From contig NZ_CP124750.1 of NCBI RefSeq assembly GCF_029962605.1, forward strand, positions 4,030,001 through 4,094,000: DNA of 64,000 bases, read 5' to 3'. Source of the DNA: Serratia sarumanii. GTDB lineage: Bacteria; Pseudomonadota; Gammaproteobacteria; Enterobacterales; Enterobacteriaceae. Below are positions 16,951 to 25,061 of the stretch, one piece after another (the stretch's first letter is position 1; each line of letters starts with the position of its first letter). A program made the position numbers and the translations under genes. Under the pieces are notes generated by a model. The model saw only the letters and a list, made by a program, of their open reading frames with translations. It made no database searches and was not told the origin of the DNA.

Positions 16951-18012
16951 TTATTGAATTTCTGCCTGAATGGTCGCTGTTGCATTGAACTGCCCCACGG
17001 CAGGAGGTCGGCCGGTGGTGTTGATCGGATATACGCTGATCCGTGAGCTGCCACTCTGGTTAGGGTATTGGAAGTTATCGATTGGCAAGCGCCCGCTCTG
17101 AGGCCGAATAACATTGCCCTGCATATCCTTAATCATCACGCCAATGTCGCGATTGCTGGTCTTCAGAGCCTCGGGCATGCTGCCGTCCGCCTCACCGCGA
17201 AATGACAGGCTGACCTTGACGCCGGCGGAAATATTGCGGCAAGCCAGCGTCAGCGTTCTCTCTTCTGGCGTGACGCCGGACGCCATCGCCCCCTTGGTTT
17301 GAATATTCGACGTCAAGATATCGCCAAAATCGATCGTGACCGTTTGCGGACTGATTTCACAGCTCTGCGGCACGGTGACGGTGCCGCTCATGGAGATAGT
17401 GGAGACCGGCACATCGCTTTTCACCCCGCTCACCACGGAGACGTAGGTGTCTACCAGGCGGGTGCTGGGGATTGTGGTCACGCCAACGAAAGGGCGGCGG
17501 AAATACAGATGAATTCGCCCGCGAGCACCGCTGTTGTAGGGCGTGCTGGCACAGGATTCGTCATCACCATCCATATCGGTCTTAAAGTTAGACTCATTGG
17601 TGAACGGTGCGGCAATAAACACGTTGCGATACCCCGCAACGAAAACTTCGCTGGCCACGCCCAGGTATTCATTCAACGCGTAATACGTTAATCCCCCGCT
17701 GCTGAATACCGGCTCGCTCAGCAGCATTTTGGCGGTGACATAAGACGCTGTACGCGTCTGACATTCGCACTTCACCCGATAAGAACCGGGCAAATTCCAG
17801 TTGCCGCCGTCAGCATTCTTAATAATCCGCCCCACCACGTTTTGCGACGGGTCGGTTAAAACCGGGGAAAAAAGGAATGAAAACCCATGGGTCCCCGAAA
17901 TAGGAACACACTGCCCGAAAGCCGCCTGCACCTGTGGTGCGCCCAACGTTGCGCACGCCAATAGCCCACCGACGATGATCCCTCGTTGAATCGATATTCC
18001 TGTCGCCATCAT
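16951..18012 (-). CDS. Fimbrial tip adhesin (two-domain, FimH/MrkD type)
   Basis: A 353-residue exported protein. A signal peptide ends near VQA (about residue 31). An N-terminal receptor-binding domain (residues 32-190) contains cysteines in the pairs FGQC/CECQ and DESCAS. The C-terminal pilin domain starts at GTVTVPQSCEISPQTVTIDF and ends with QFNATATIQAEIQ. I chose the ATG at 18012, after AGGTG; a second ATG follows at once. It lies 7 bp after the usher stop. The receptor cannot be predicted from sequence. Confidence 0.82.
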   Translation of the reverse strand: MMATGISIQRGIIVGGLLACATLGAPQVQAAFGQCVPISGTHGFSFLFSPVLTDPSQNVVGRIIKNADGGNWNLPGSYRVKCECQTRTASYVTAKMLLSEPVFSSGGLTYYALNEYLGVASEVFVAGYRNVFIAAPFTNESNFKTDMDGDDESCASTPYNSGARGRIHLYFRRPFVGVTTIPSTRLVDTYVSVVSGVKSDVPVSTISMSGTVTVPQSCEISPQTVTIDFGDILTSNIQTKGAMASGVTPEERTLTLACRNISAGVKVSLSFRGEADGSMPEALKTSNRDIGVMIKDMQGNVIRPQSGRLPIDNFQYPNQSGSSRISVYPINTTGRPPAVGQFNATATIQAEIQ

Positions 18013-18019
18013 ATGCACC

Positions 18020-20569
18020 TTATAAACACTGCCCGTTAACGAGGCGAATCCCACCGCTCTCGGGCTGATTAGCCAATTGATAGTTGGCCTGACATTGCTG
18101 AGCCGCGTCATTGCCCCACTTAACCCGCAACCGCCCGCTATCCGCCAGGCCAGCCAGATAAACCTGGCCGCCATCACCGACGATGGCTGCATTGTCAGAG
18201 GGGCTGTTGAGAGTGCTGACGGTCGCGCCGAACGGCACCGGAGCGCCGCTGCGCGTCAGCAAGGTCAACAACACGCGGGCACCGACGTCCGGATTAAAGC
18301 GGGCGCGCACCACGGCGCCGCGAGTTGGGATTACCGTTTGGCTACTCAGCGTCATGTCGACGTCCTCTGCGAAAGATTCACCGTCCAATCCGACGATGTT
18401 GCGCCGGTAAGGCGTCAGGTAAGGCACAACCGCATAGCCGCGCCAGTCGGTGCTGACTCCGGTCTGGTTCAGGACATTCACCCCTGAAGCACCAGGCGCT
18501 TGCACCAACGCCACCGTATCGCCCAGCGGTTGGGAAAGCGTGACGCCATTTTGGTGCACCAGAACGCCGCCCTGCACGCCGTAGTTCACCTGCCGGCGAT
18601 GGCGATCGTAGCCGTACCCCAGGTTCCACTCGGCGAGAGAGCCTTTATAATCCGCCTGAATATTGCCGTTCGCCCCCACATCCCTGCCGGTATAGCCCTG
18701 GCTGATGCTGTAGTTCAGGTTGTTTCCCGGCAACGCCGTACCGCTCAACCCAAGGTTGTTGCTGGTGGCACCATTGCGACTGGCGTTCATACTGTAGGTG
18801 GCGTAGCTGCCCGGCAGCCATTTGCTGAGCGGTACGCTGACGTTGAAAGCCACGATATGGTCACGAATGCTGCTGCGATTGCCGTTACTGTCGTAACCGT
18901 TCTGGTTGAACGTGTAATTCAGCCCGTAACTGACCGCTTCCCAGCTGTTGTTGTAGCTGAGGCTGACAGACTGCGAACGGCGATTGTTATCCCAGTAGTC
19001 TTCGTTAAACAGGCTGAGCGACAGCGTTCCTCCCCGCTCCCACAGGCTTTGGCTCATCGTCAGCTCGGCGCGGCTCTTCTTGTGATCGCTATAGACGGCG
19101 CTGTTGCCGCCATAGCTCTCCAGCGCCTCCTGCAGGCTATAAAAACCGCGCGTGGAGTAGCGGTAACTGGCCAAACTAAAGTTGGTGCCGGTTTCAATGA
19201 AGTTTTTACCGTAACGCAGACGCCATGATTGCCCCTGTTCCTTCGGCCGGGTTTCCTGTTTGGTCCAGGCCTGGGTGACATCGGCAGACAGCGCGCCTAC
19301 CGCCCCCATGTTCTGCCCCCATCCCAGCGCTAAAGATTGATATTTACTGGCCGCCTGCACGCCGCCATACAACGTGGCCCCCCAAGGCAAACCGTAGATC
19401 CCGGTTGCCTGGCTGAACGGGCGTTCATCAACGCCGCCGCTGTATGACCGGTATTTCCCGCTGGTCAGGCTGTATTTAAACCGCCCTTCGCGCTGCAATA
19501 CCGGCACCACGGCGTACGGCACCACAAAATGCTGCTCCTGGCCGTCTGCCTCACGCACGTTTACATTCAGGTCGCCGCTGCCGCCCGTGGGATACAGATC
19601 GGAAATTTCAAACGCCCCCGGCGGCACATAGCTTTGATAAATCACGTAGCCGTTTTGCCGGATTATGATTTGCGCATTCGTGCGTGCGATCCCTCGCACT
19701 ACCGGCGAGTACCCTTTCATGCTGTCCGGCAGGATATCGTCCTCAGAGGCCAACTGCCCGCCGCGGAACTGCACGCTATCGAACACATCGCTGGATGTTG
19801 TGCTGTCACCCAGGGTTAGGCGGCTTTGCAACGCAACGATATCGCGCTGCAGGTAGGTATTGATTGAGCGCCAGGAAGAAGAACCACCGGAGTAATGATT
19901 CCAGATCGAATAGTTACGCAGGCGCCAGGCGCCCCAGTTGATGCCCGAGCGCAGATTGAGGTAATAGTTATTGTTGTTTTGCCGTTCGCTGGCGCGCATC
20001 TGGCTATTGGCGCCGCTGAAATTGTAATTGACCAACAGCGCCGGTATGCCGGAATCCCATTTATCCGGGGAAACGTAGTCGCGCGCATTCAAGCGCAGCG
20101 CCGCCTGCGGGATGCTCAAATTCAGCCTCAACTGATTGAACAGGAATGTCGAAGAGGCTTGTGGAATGGCCTGCGCCAAATTGACGCAACTCTCCCCAGG
20201 CACCATCGCCGGAAACATGGCCACCCTCACGCCCAATTCAGCCAATTTTTCAGTGCTGAAACAAGGTTGCAGCGTTTGTTTACCGCCGGCTCCCGGCATA
20301 AGCCGGAACTCGACGTCAAGGCTGTCTATCTGTTCGCCGTTCAGGTAAAGATCGACCCGATAGTTCCCGGGTGCCTGGCTGCTGTTCTCCTCAAATACGG
20401 AGAGATCGGCGCCGCGCAGCGCCGGATTATCGATTTCCAGCAACGCCGGGTTGAAATAATCGCGTGCATAAGCCGTGCCGATCGGGCTCAGCAGCGCCAC
20501 CTGGCAAGATATCAGGCCGGCAAGAACCGATCGCGCCCCTGGTAAACCAATACAATTCGGGTTATTCAT
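18020..20569 (-). CDS. Fimbrial outer membrane usher (FimD family)
   Basis: An 849-residue usher. After the signal peptide come the N-terminal chaperone-binding domain (YFNPALLEIDNPALRGADLS), the beta-barrel with plug (SMKGYSPVVRGIARTNAQI, then YPTGGSGDLNVNVREADG), and C-terminal domains ending in a cysteine pair (AAQQCQANY and VNGQCL). It assembles and secretes the fimbria at the outer membrane. I chose the ATG at 20569 (GGGAG upstream); the reading frame continues to 20653 without conserved features. It lies about 105 bp after the chaperone. Confidence 0.92.
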   Translation of the reverse strand: MNNPNCIGLPGARSVLAGLISCQVALLSPIGTAYARDYFNPALLEIDNPALRGADLSVFEENSSQAPGNYRVDLYLNGEQIDSLDVEFRLMPGAGGKQTLQPCFSTEKLAELGVRVAMFPAMVPGESCVNLAQAIPQASSTFLFNQLRLNLSIPQAALRLNARDYVSPDKWDSGIPALLVNYNFSGANSQMRASERQNNNNYYLNLRSGINWGAWRLRNYSIWNHYSGGSSSWRSINTYLQRDIVALQSRLTLGDSTTSSDVFDSVQFRGGQLASEDDILPDSMKGYSPVVRGIARTNAQIIIRQNGYVIYQSYVPPGAFEISDLYPTGGSGDLNVNVREADGQEQHFVVPYAVVPVLQREGRFKYSLTSGKYRSYSGGVDERPFSQATGIYGLPWGATLYGGVQAASKYQSLALGWGQNMGAVGALSADVTQAWTKQETRPKEQGQSWRLRYGKNFIETGTNFSLASYRYSTRGFYSLQEALESYGGNSAVYSDHKKSRAELTMSQSLWERGGTLSLSLFNEDYWDNNRRSQSVSLSYNNSWEAVSYGLNYTFNQNGYDSNGNRSSIRDHIVAFNVSVPLSKWLPGSYATYSMNASRNGATSNNLGLSGTALPGNNLNYSISQGYTGRDVGANGNIQADYKGSLAEWNLGYGYDRHRRQVNYGVQGGVLVHQNGVTLSQPLGDTVALVQAPGASGVNVLNQTGVSTDWRGYAVVPYLTPYRRNIVGLDGESFAEDVDMTLSSQTVIPTRGAVVRARFNPDVGARVLLTLLTRSGAPVPFGATVSTLNSPSDNAAIVGDGGQVYLAGLADSGRLRVKWGNDAAQQCQANYQLANQPESGGIRLVNGQCL

Positions 20570-20674
20570 CCTTTTAACTCCCTGTCCCGATTGGCTCGGC
20601 CCGACGAAAAGCCAGGTAAGCCGAACACCTGCTCCAGCGTTATTCCGGAGCAAAAAACACGTACCGCAGCCCGG

Positions 20675-21352
20675 TTATAATGTGCTGGTGAAGGTCTGGC
20701 CGGTGCCGCCATAGTCATTGATGATTTGCCAGCTCAAACCGCCTCCTGCGCCATTCGCCGTCGGCAACGAGAAACTGGCGCTTGCCTGCGGTGCTACCAT
20801 GGTGTTGCCGGTAATGGCGCGGCCATTCAGCTTCAAATTGAAAAAGGTGAGGTAGTAGGGTGAAGGGTTGGTCACCTGCAGACGATCGCCACTGCGCCGC
20901 CACGTCACTTTACCGGCCGCCTCCTCCAGATTGCCGGTGAGCCCCTGCGGGCGGTAAATCAACTTGATACGGGTCTTGATGGCGATTTGCAGGGTGTTCT
21001 CTTTCTTTTCTACCGAGGGGATCGCCTTCACATTCAGCCAATACAGCGACTCTCTGTCCGTCGGTAAATTGCCGCCCGCACGTACCACGCGCAGCAGGTT
21101 ATTTTGGCCGCCATCCAAGCGAAATAGCGGCGGTGTAATGATAAAAGGCGCTTTCGCGCTATCGCCCTCTTGCGCATCGACCCAGGATTGGATCAGATAA
21201 GGCATCGCATCCGGATTACTGATATTCAGAGCAGACTCTTTTTTGCCGCCGTCGTAGATCAGGCGCGTTCCCCCCACTACGACACCGGCCCGTACCGGAG
21301 TCCAAAGCGTCATCAACAACGCCGCCGTCAGCACAAAGTATCCCGCTTTCAT
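20675..21352 (-). CDS. Periplasmic fimbrial chaperone (PapD/FimC family)
   Basis: A 225-residue chaperone with a signal peptide (MKAGYFVLTAALLMTLWTPVRA). The immunoglobulin-fold landmarks are present: GTRLIYDGGKKESALNISN with the subunit-anchoring Arg, PPLFRLDGGQNNLLRVVRAG and YWLNVKAIPS. The C-terminal domain contains YYLTFFNLKLNG. The start is uncertain: the ATG at 21352 has GGAAG about 7-12 bp upstream, while an ATG at 21373 is in frame. It follows the major subunit after a hairpin. Confidence 0.9.
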   Translation of the reverse strand: MKAGYFVLTAALLMTLWTPVRAGVVVGGTRLIYDGGKKESALNISNPDAMPYLIQSWVDAQEGDSAKAPFIITPPLFRLDGGQNNLLRVVRAGGNLPTDRESLYWLNVKAIPSVEKKENTLQIAIKTRIKLIYRPQGLTGNLEEAAGKVTWRRSGDRLQVTNPSPYYLTFFNLKLNGRAITGNTMVAPQASASFSLPTANGAGGGLSWQIINDYGGTGQTFTSTL

Positions 21353-21386
21353 TCTCTTTCTTCCCGTTTCCATCACCGATGAATAA

Positions 21387-21412
21387 GAGCCAGAGAACAC
21401 GCTCTCTGGCTC
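21387..21412 (-). terminator. Hairpin between major subunit and chaperone genes (attenuator-like)
   Basis: A perfect 10-bp stem (GAGCCAGAGA/TCTCTGGCTC) with a 6-nt loop lies in the gap between the major subunit stop and the chaperone start, followed on the minus strand only by TTATTC. Partial terminators or mRNA-stabilising hairpins at this place are common in fimbrial operons and keep subunit levels above those of usher and chaperone. Confidence 0.6.
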
Positions 21413-21449
21413 ATTTTTCTAACTGCTCTGCCGCCGTAACGGCATGGCC

Positions 21450-21971
21450 TTACTGATAAACGATGGTGAAGTTGGCCGTAGCGTTGGCGCTACCGACGGA
21501 AACGTTGTCATAAGCGAAATAGCGCGCGACAAAGCCCAGAACGTTGTCTTTGTTCTCGGCCAGGGTATAAACGCGGGAATCGTTGCCGATATTTAACACG
21601 TTGCTGCCGTCGTCCAGCAGCTGCACACCAATGCCGCCCGCGACCCCAGCGGTGCCGGCGCCGGTCAGTTGCAGCAGCCCGGACTGCCCCTGCACCTGAG
21701 TGCCGTCAAAACGCACGGTGGCGCCAGTGACGGTGGCCGGGCAATTTTTCAGCACCAGATTGAACGCCTTGGCGCCAGCGGTTTTGGACAGGGTGAACGC
21801 ATCTTTGGCGATCTTGCCCAGAGCGACCTGCTTGTTTTGGGAATCCGGATCGACGGTGCAAGACTGATCGGTGATGGTGCCAGTGATATTCAGCGCGCCG
21901 TCGGCGGCAAATGCAGAAGTGGTAAATGCGGACGCGGTCAATATAGCTACAGCCAACAGATTCTTTTTCAT
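21450..21971 (-). CDS. Major fimbrial subunit (type 1, FimA-like)
   Basis: A 173-residue pilin with a signal peptide (MKKNLLAVAILTASAFTTSAF-A). Typical features are ALNITGTITDQSCTVDPDS, the second cysteine in LKNCPATVTG, and the C-terminal beta strand ANFTIVYQ. I start at the ATG at 21971, preceded by GGAAAGTAGG; the upstream in-frame ATG at 22004 lacks a signal-like N-terminus. It is the first gene of the chaperone-usher operon, about 150 bp downstream of the candidate invertible promoter. Confidence 0.9.
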   Translation of the reverse strand: MKKNLLAVAILTASAFTTSAFAADGALNITGTITDQSCTVDPDSQNKQVALGKIAKDAFTLSKTAGAKAFNLVLKNCPATVTGATVRFDGTQVQGQSGLLQLTGAGTAGVAGGIGVQLLDDGSNVLNIGNDSRVYTLAENKDNVLGFVARYFAYDNVSVGSANATANFTIVYQ

Positions 21972-22118
21972 CCTACTTTCCTTAAAATTATGCAAAATGT
22001 GCATGGGTTTATTTCCGACATATCCTTAATGTCATTCCTTTTATTTAGTTCCATGAATGGGAAACGTCTTAAGCCAAGTTGATTGATGGATTCTGGCTTA
22101 TTCACCCAAACGATTCAT

Positions 22119-22129
22119 TTTGAACTAAA
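22119..22129 (+). repeat. Left inverted repeat of candidate fimbrial switch
   Basis: TTTGAACTAAA; its reverse complement occurs exactly at 22409-22419. It is flanked by imperfect half-sites: GATTCATT on the outside and AGTGACTCC on the inside, which are roughly inverted relative to each other. This is the half-site/core/half-site plan of tyrosine recombinase targets. Confidence 0.65.
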
Positions 22130-22370
22130 GTGACTCCTTTGGATTTTTAAACCAATAAACAGACATTTGTCGGAATTTAAAACCAACCAATTGATGAATA
22201 ACTGATAAATCAGACTAAAAAACCGAGGTGATAACGCAGTGATTTAAACTCGTGGGGTTTTGAGTAGGATTTTACTTAGATTTGCAGGGATGATACAGCA
22301 CACACAAAAATCACAACACATTGTTTTTAAATGATATTTATCTTTATCCTGGAAAGAAGGCATGGGAATA

Positions 22371-22399
22371 TTGACATTGTTTTTACGCGTCCTTACAGT
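22371..22399 (+). promoter_or_regulatory. Strong promoter inside the invertible element
   Basis: TTGACA at 22371-22376, a 17-bp spacer, then TACAGT at 22394-22399. The expected start site is near 22406, at the edge of the right inverted repeat. In this orientation transcription runs antisense into the 3' end of the recombinase gene at 22453-23001. Confidence 0.65.
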
Positions 22400-22408
22400 A
22401 TGTTTCAG

Positions 22409-22419
22409 TTTAGTTCAAA
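22409..22419 (-). repeat. Right inverted repeat of candidate fimbrial switch
   Basis: TTTAGTTCAAA, the exact reverse complement of the left repeat. It is flanked on the outside by AGTGACTCC, identical to the inner flank of the left repeat, and on the inside by GTTTCAGT. Confidence 0.65.
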
Positions 22420-22452
22420 GTGACTCCTTAACGTTATTAACTTAAATCACAC

Positions 22453-23001
22453 TTACCAAATTTCCTTGAAGCGCTGCGCATTGCTGGCGGTATATATCAC
22501 CGTATTCTGGATATTTCGGTGCCCGAGGTAATCCTGAATTAAACGGGTGTCGACACCGCGATCCGCCAATGCAAATCCGCAGCCATGCCGCAGCATGTGC
22601 GGGTGCGCATTGACCTCCAATTTAGCCACCTTGCTGTAATGGCGAATCAACCCGTAAATACGTTGACGCGACAGGCGGCCGCCGCGATTGGAAAGAAACA
22701 GCCACTCCTGATCGGCCCAGCGGTGCCGCTGACGTTTATCCAACCAGCGCCGCAAACATTGTCTTTCGCGCAGATAAAGCGGATGCACGGTGGAAAAACC
22801 ATTTTTCAACCGATGCACATAGATATTACCGCCTTCCAGATCGATATCCGACAAACGCCATCCCCCTATTTCACTGGCGCGGCACCCATGAATAAAACAC
22901 ATATAAATCAAACAATAATCGCGTTCTGGATTCTTTCCATGCAGCGTGACCTCAAGCAGTCTCTCCACTTCGGAAGGCGTCAGATGTTTACGATTAGACA
23001 T
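22453..23001 (-). CDS. FimB/FimE-type tyrosine recombinase
   Basis: A 182-residue recombinase with the catalytic set Arg (IHGCRASEI), HPHMLRHGCG, YLGHRNIQN and the tyrosine in VIYTASN. It is upstream of, and reads toward, the candidate switch, the same geometry as fimE in E. coli. Its stop codon is 34 bp from the right repeat, so switch orientation could alter its 3' mRNA end (orientational control, known for E. coli fimE). It is clearly paralogous to the protein at 14112-14663. Confidence 0.9.
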   Translation of the reverse strand: MSNRKHLTPSEVERLLEVTLHGKNPERDYCLIYMCFIHGCRASEIGGWRLSDIDLEGGNIYVHRLKNGFSTVHPLYLRERQCLRRWLDKRQRHRWADQEWLFLSNRGGRLSRQRIYGLIRHYSKVAKLEVNAHPHMLRHGCGFALADRGVDTRLIQDYLGHRNIQNTVIYTASNAQRFKEIW

Positions 23002-23503
23002 ACAACCTCATAACTTTGATAGGAAAAATGTGGCTGTCATTTTCCTTTTACATCACCACAATGGACACTCAGGGCTGCCCCTGACATATGGATAGGTTCC
23101 TGCATCCAGCGCGGAGTATAGCGGATTTGCCGAATGCGAACAGCGCGATAACCGTTATTCTCGCGGCCATCAATCGCCCCTGAGAATCGCTATCGTGAAT
23201 AATCTGCGCAGTTTTCCGGCCGTATCATAAAAATGAGGCCGCACGGCCCCTATTTTCTTTAGCTTGCATTATCACTTACAAGCGCGATGTAGAGTGAGAT
23301 TGATAAATTAACCGGCAAAACAAAGAATATTCCTAAAAAATATCGCCACGTCATTAACGCTCGTCATTCATAACGCCGCCAAAAATCGAATAAAAAAACA
23401 CCACCACTGGCCATATTAACCTGACGGATAAGCATTAATATTTATGGATATCGATAACAGAGTGAAGCAGGAAGCGGGAAGGATGAAATGGAAGTCACAA
23501 CAG
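23002..23503. other. Intergenic region upstream of recombinase, no gene seen
   Basis: About 500 bp of mixed to AT-rich sequence between the recombinase start and the terminator of the peptide-export operon. It presumably holds the recombinase promoter. No open frame of interest, tRNA or long repeat was found. Confidence 0.5.
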
Positions 23504-23543
23504 AAAAAAACCCAGGCCTGACCCTAGCAAGCGATCGCCTGGG
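23504..23543 (-). terminator. Rho-independent terminator of the peptide-export operon
   Basis: On the minus strand a 7-bp stem (CCCAGGC/GCCTGGG, 19-nt loop) is followed at once by seven T residues. It lies 8 bp after the acyl carrier protein stop, closing the operon. Confidence 0.75.
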
Positions 23544-23551
23544 GGATGAAA

Positions 23552-23794
23552 TTATTGACGGGTTATCAGGTGGCACAATTCGCCGAGGGTCAATTCAGGA
23601 TGCTCGATAAGCATTTCCGCAGTGAGCGTAATGCCGAATTCTCGCCGAACCAACAACATCAGCTCCATATAATCCAGGCTGTCCAGCCCAAGCTGCTGTA
23701 GCGGCATATCCGCCGACAGCAGCGTTCTCTCCAGCCCTCGGGCTTCATGCAACATGCCGCAAATCGTCTCATATAACCGATGATATTTTTCCAT
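23552..23794 (-). CDS. Acyl carrier protein (dedicated)
   Basis: An 80-residue acyl carrier protein. LGLDSLDYMELMLLVRREFG contains the phosphopantetheine-attachment serine (Ser39). It is clearly not the housekeeping AcpP: it is longer at the N-terminus and less acidic. It should carry an acyl chain for the ketosynthase encoded 11 bp upstream and perhaps for the LpxL-like acyltransferase in the same operon. A 4'-phosphopantetheinyl transferase must come from elsewhere. Confidence 0.88.
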   Translation of the reverse strand: MEKYHRLYETICGMLHEARGLERTLLSADMPLQQLGLDSLDYMELMLLVRREFGITLTAEMLIEHPELTLGELCHLITRQ

Positions 23795-23805
23795 GCGTTC
23801 TACCG

Positions 23806-25059
23806 TTATTCATAGTGATTGCCAAATACCAGCGCCGCATTGGCGCCGCCGAAACCGAAACTGAGGCTCATGACATTACGCAGACGACCATGCCGATGTC
23901 CTTCGCGAATATAATCGAGATCGCATGCGGGATCGGTTTCGTGCAAATGGCAGGTTGCCGGCATCATTTGCTGCTGTAATGCTTGCAGGCAGACGATCGC
24001 CTCAAAGCTGCCGGATGCGCCAAGCAGGTGCCCGGTATAAGATTTCGTGCTGGAAATCGGTGTGCGATAGGCATCGCGCCCCAGCGCCGCCTTGATCGCC
24101 TCGGTTTCGTTCACGTCGTTTTGCAACGTAGACGTGCCATGCGCATTGATATAGTCGATTTTATGACTGTCGAGCTGCGCCTGCTCTAAAGCCCGTCGTA
24201 TGGTTTTCACTTTCGCCTGCTGATCCTTCGACGGGGCGGTAAGATCGAAAGCGTCTGAAAAATTGCCGTATCCTTTGATTTCGCCCAAAATCGTCGCACC
24301 GCGCGCTAAAGCCGCTTCCCGTTCCTCAAGGCATAATACGGCGGCCCCTTCCGCCAGGACGAAACCGTTGCGTTCCCGGCTAAACGGGCAACTGGCTTTG
24401 GTAATATCCTTTTGCTCCCGGCTCAACAAACGCAACGCATCCATATTCCAGATCGCGCCGTTGCCGCGCAGCGACTCCGAGGCGCCGGCCAGCATCATTG
24501 AAGCGCGGCCGCTGCGTATCACCTCAAACGCATCGCCAATCGCAATGCCGCCGGTCGCGCAGGCCGCCGCCGGCGAGCCTTGATAGCCCCGTAGCAACCA
24601 ATGCTGGCCGCATATGGCGGTCGCGATATTCGGCATCGCGTGAAAACAGCCAAACAGCTGCCCCAGCCCGGATTGCAGATAGTCCGCATTGTTTTGCATG
24701 ATCTCATCCTGGCCGCCCCAGCCGCTGCCGATAATCGCTCCGCACTCCAACGACGAATAAAAGTGCGCGGGCCCCACAAAACTGGATGAAAACGCCATTT
24801 CGATCGCCTCCGCGGCGGCGGCAAGCGCCAGTCTGGCGAATCTGGGCAAGCGGCGGCTTACCCGCGCGGCAACGCCCTCCAGCGACGGTTCGGCCTCCAG
24901 CAAAGCAAAAAAGCGCGCGTGGATCCCCGCCGCCGATTTATCGTGATAACGATAGGCCAGACGGCTGGCCATGATAGCCTGCCAGCTTTGCTGCGCGCTG
25001 CCCCCCAGCGCGGTGACGGCACCGTAACCGGTAACCACTACGCGTCTTGTTTTCTCCAT
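23806..25059 (-). CDS. Beta-ketoacyl-ACP synthase, FabF-like, in peptide-export operon
   Basis: A 417-residue ketosynthase with an intact catalytic triad: Cys167 (AAACATGGIA), His307 (YINAHGTST) and His344 (KSYTGHLLGA), plus Lys339. It should elongate an acyl chain on the neighbouring carrier protein by decarboxylative condensation with malonyl-ACP. The real start is the ATG at 25059 (GGAG upstream); the frame continues to 25431 only inside the outer-membrane gene. No ketoreductase or dehydratase is encoded nearby, so it either borrows FabG/FabZ or makes a short keto product. Confidence 0.9.
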   Translation of the reverse strand: MEKTRRVVVTGYGAVTALGGSAQQSWQAIMASRLAYRYHDKSAAGIHARFFALLEAEPSLEGVAARVSRRLPRFARLALAAAAEAIEMAFSSSFVGPAHFYSSLECGAIIGSGWGGQDEIMQNNADYLQSGLGQLFGCFHAMPNIATAICGQHWLLRGYQGSPAAACATGGIAIGDAFEVIRSGRASMMLAGASESLRGNGAIWNMDALRLLSREQKDITKASCPFSRERNGFVLAEGAAVLCLEEREAALARGATILGEIKGYGNFSDAFDLTAPSKDQQAKVKTIRRALEQAQLDSHKIDYINAHGTSTLQNDVNETEAIKAALGRDAYRTPISSTKSYTGHLLGASGSFEAIVCLQALQQQMMPATCHLHETDPACDLDYIREGHRHGRLRNVMSLSFGFGGANAALVFGNHYE

Positions 25060-25061
25060 GC

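Larger units (their letters stand above)
22119..22419. other. Candidate invertible promoter element (fimS-like), OFF orientation
   Basis: A 301-bp segment bounded by perfect 11-bp inverted repeats lies between a FimB/FimE-type recombinase gene and the major fimbrial subunit gene. It is AT-rich, lacks a gene, and is close in size to the 314-bp E. coli fimS. A near-consensus promoter inside it points right, away from the fimbrial operon. Inversion about the repeats would move its start site to about 22132 facing the operon, with a leader of about 130 nt to the ATG at 21971. The present orientation is therefore predicted OFF. Confidence 0.65.

Noticed and set aside
22130..22432. Direct repeat AAAGTGACTCCTT at both ends of the switch as a separate mobile-element footprint
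   Set aside because: It overlaps the recombinase cores and is better explained as a shared half-site of the two recombination sites; no transposase is present.
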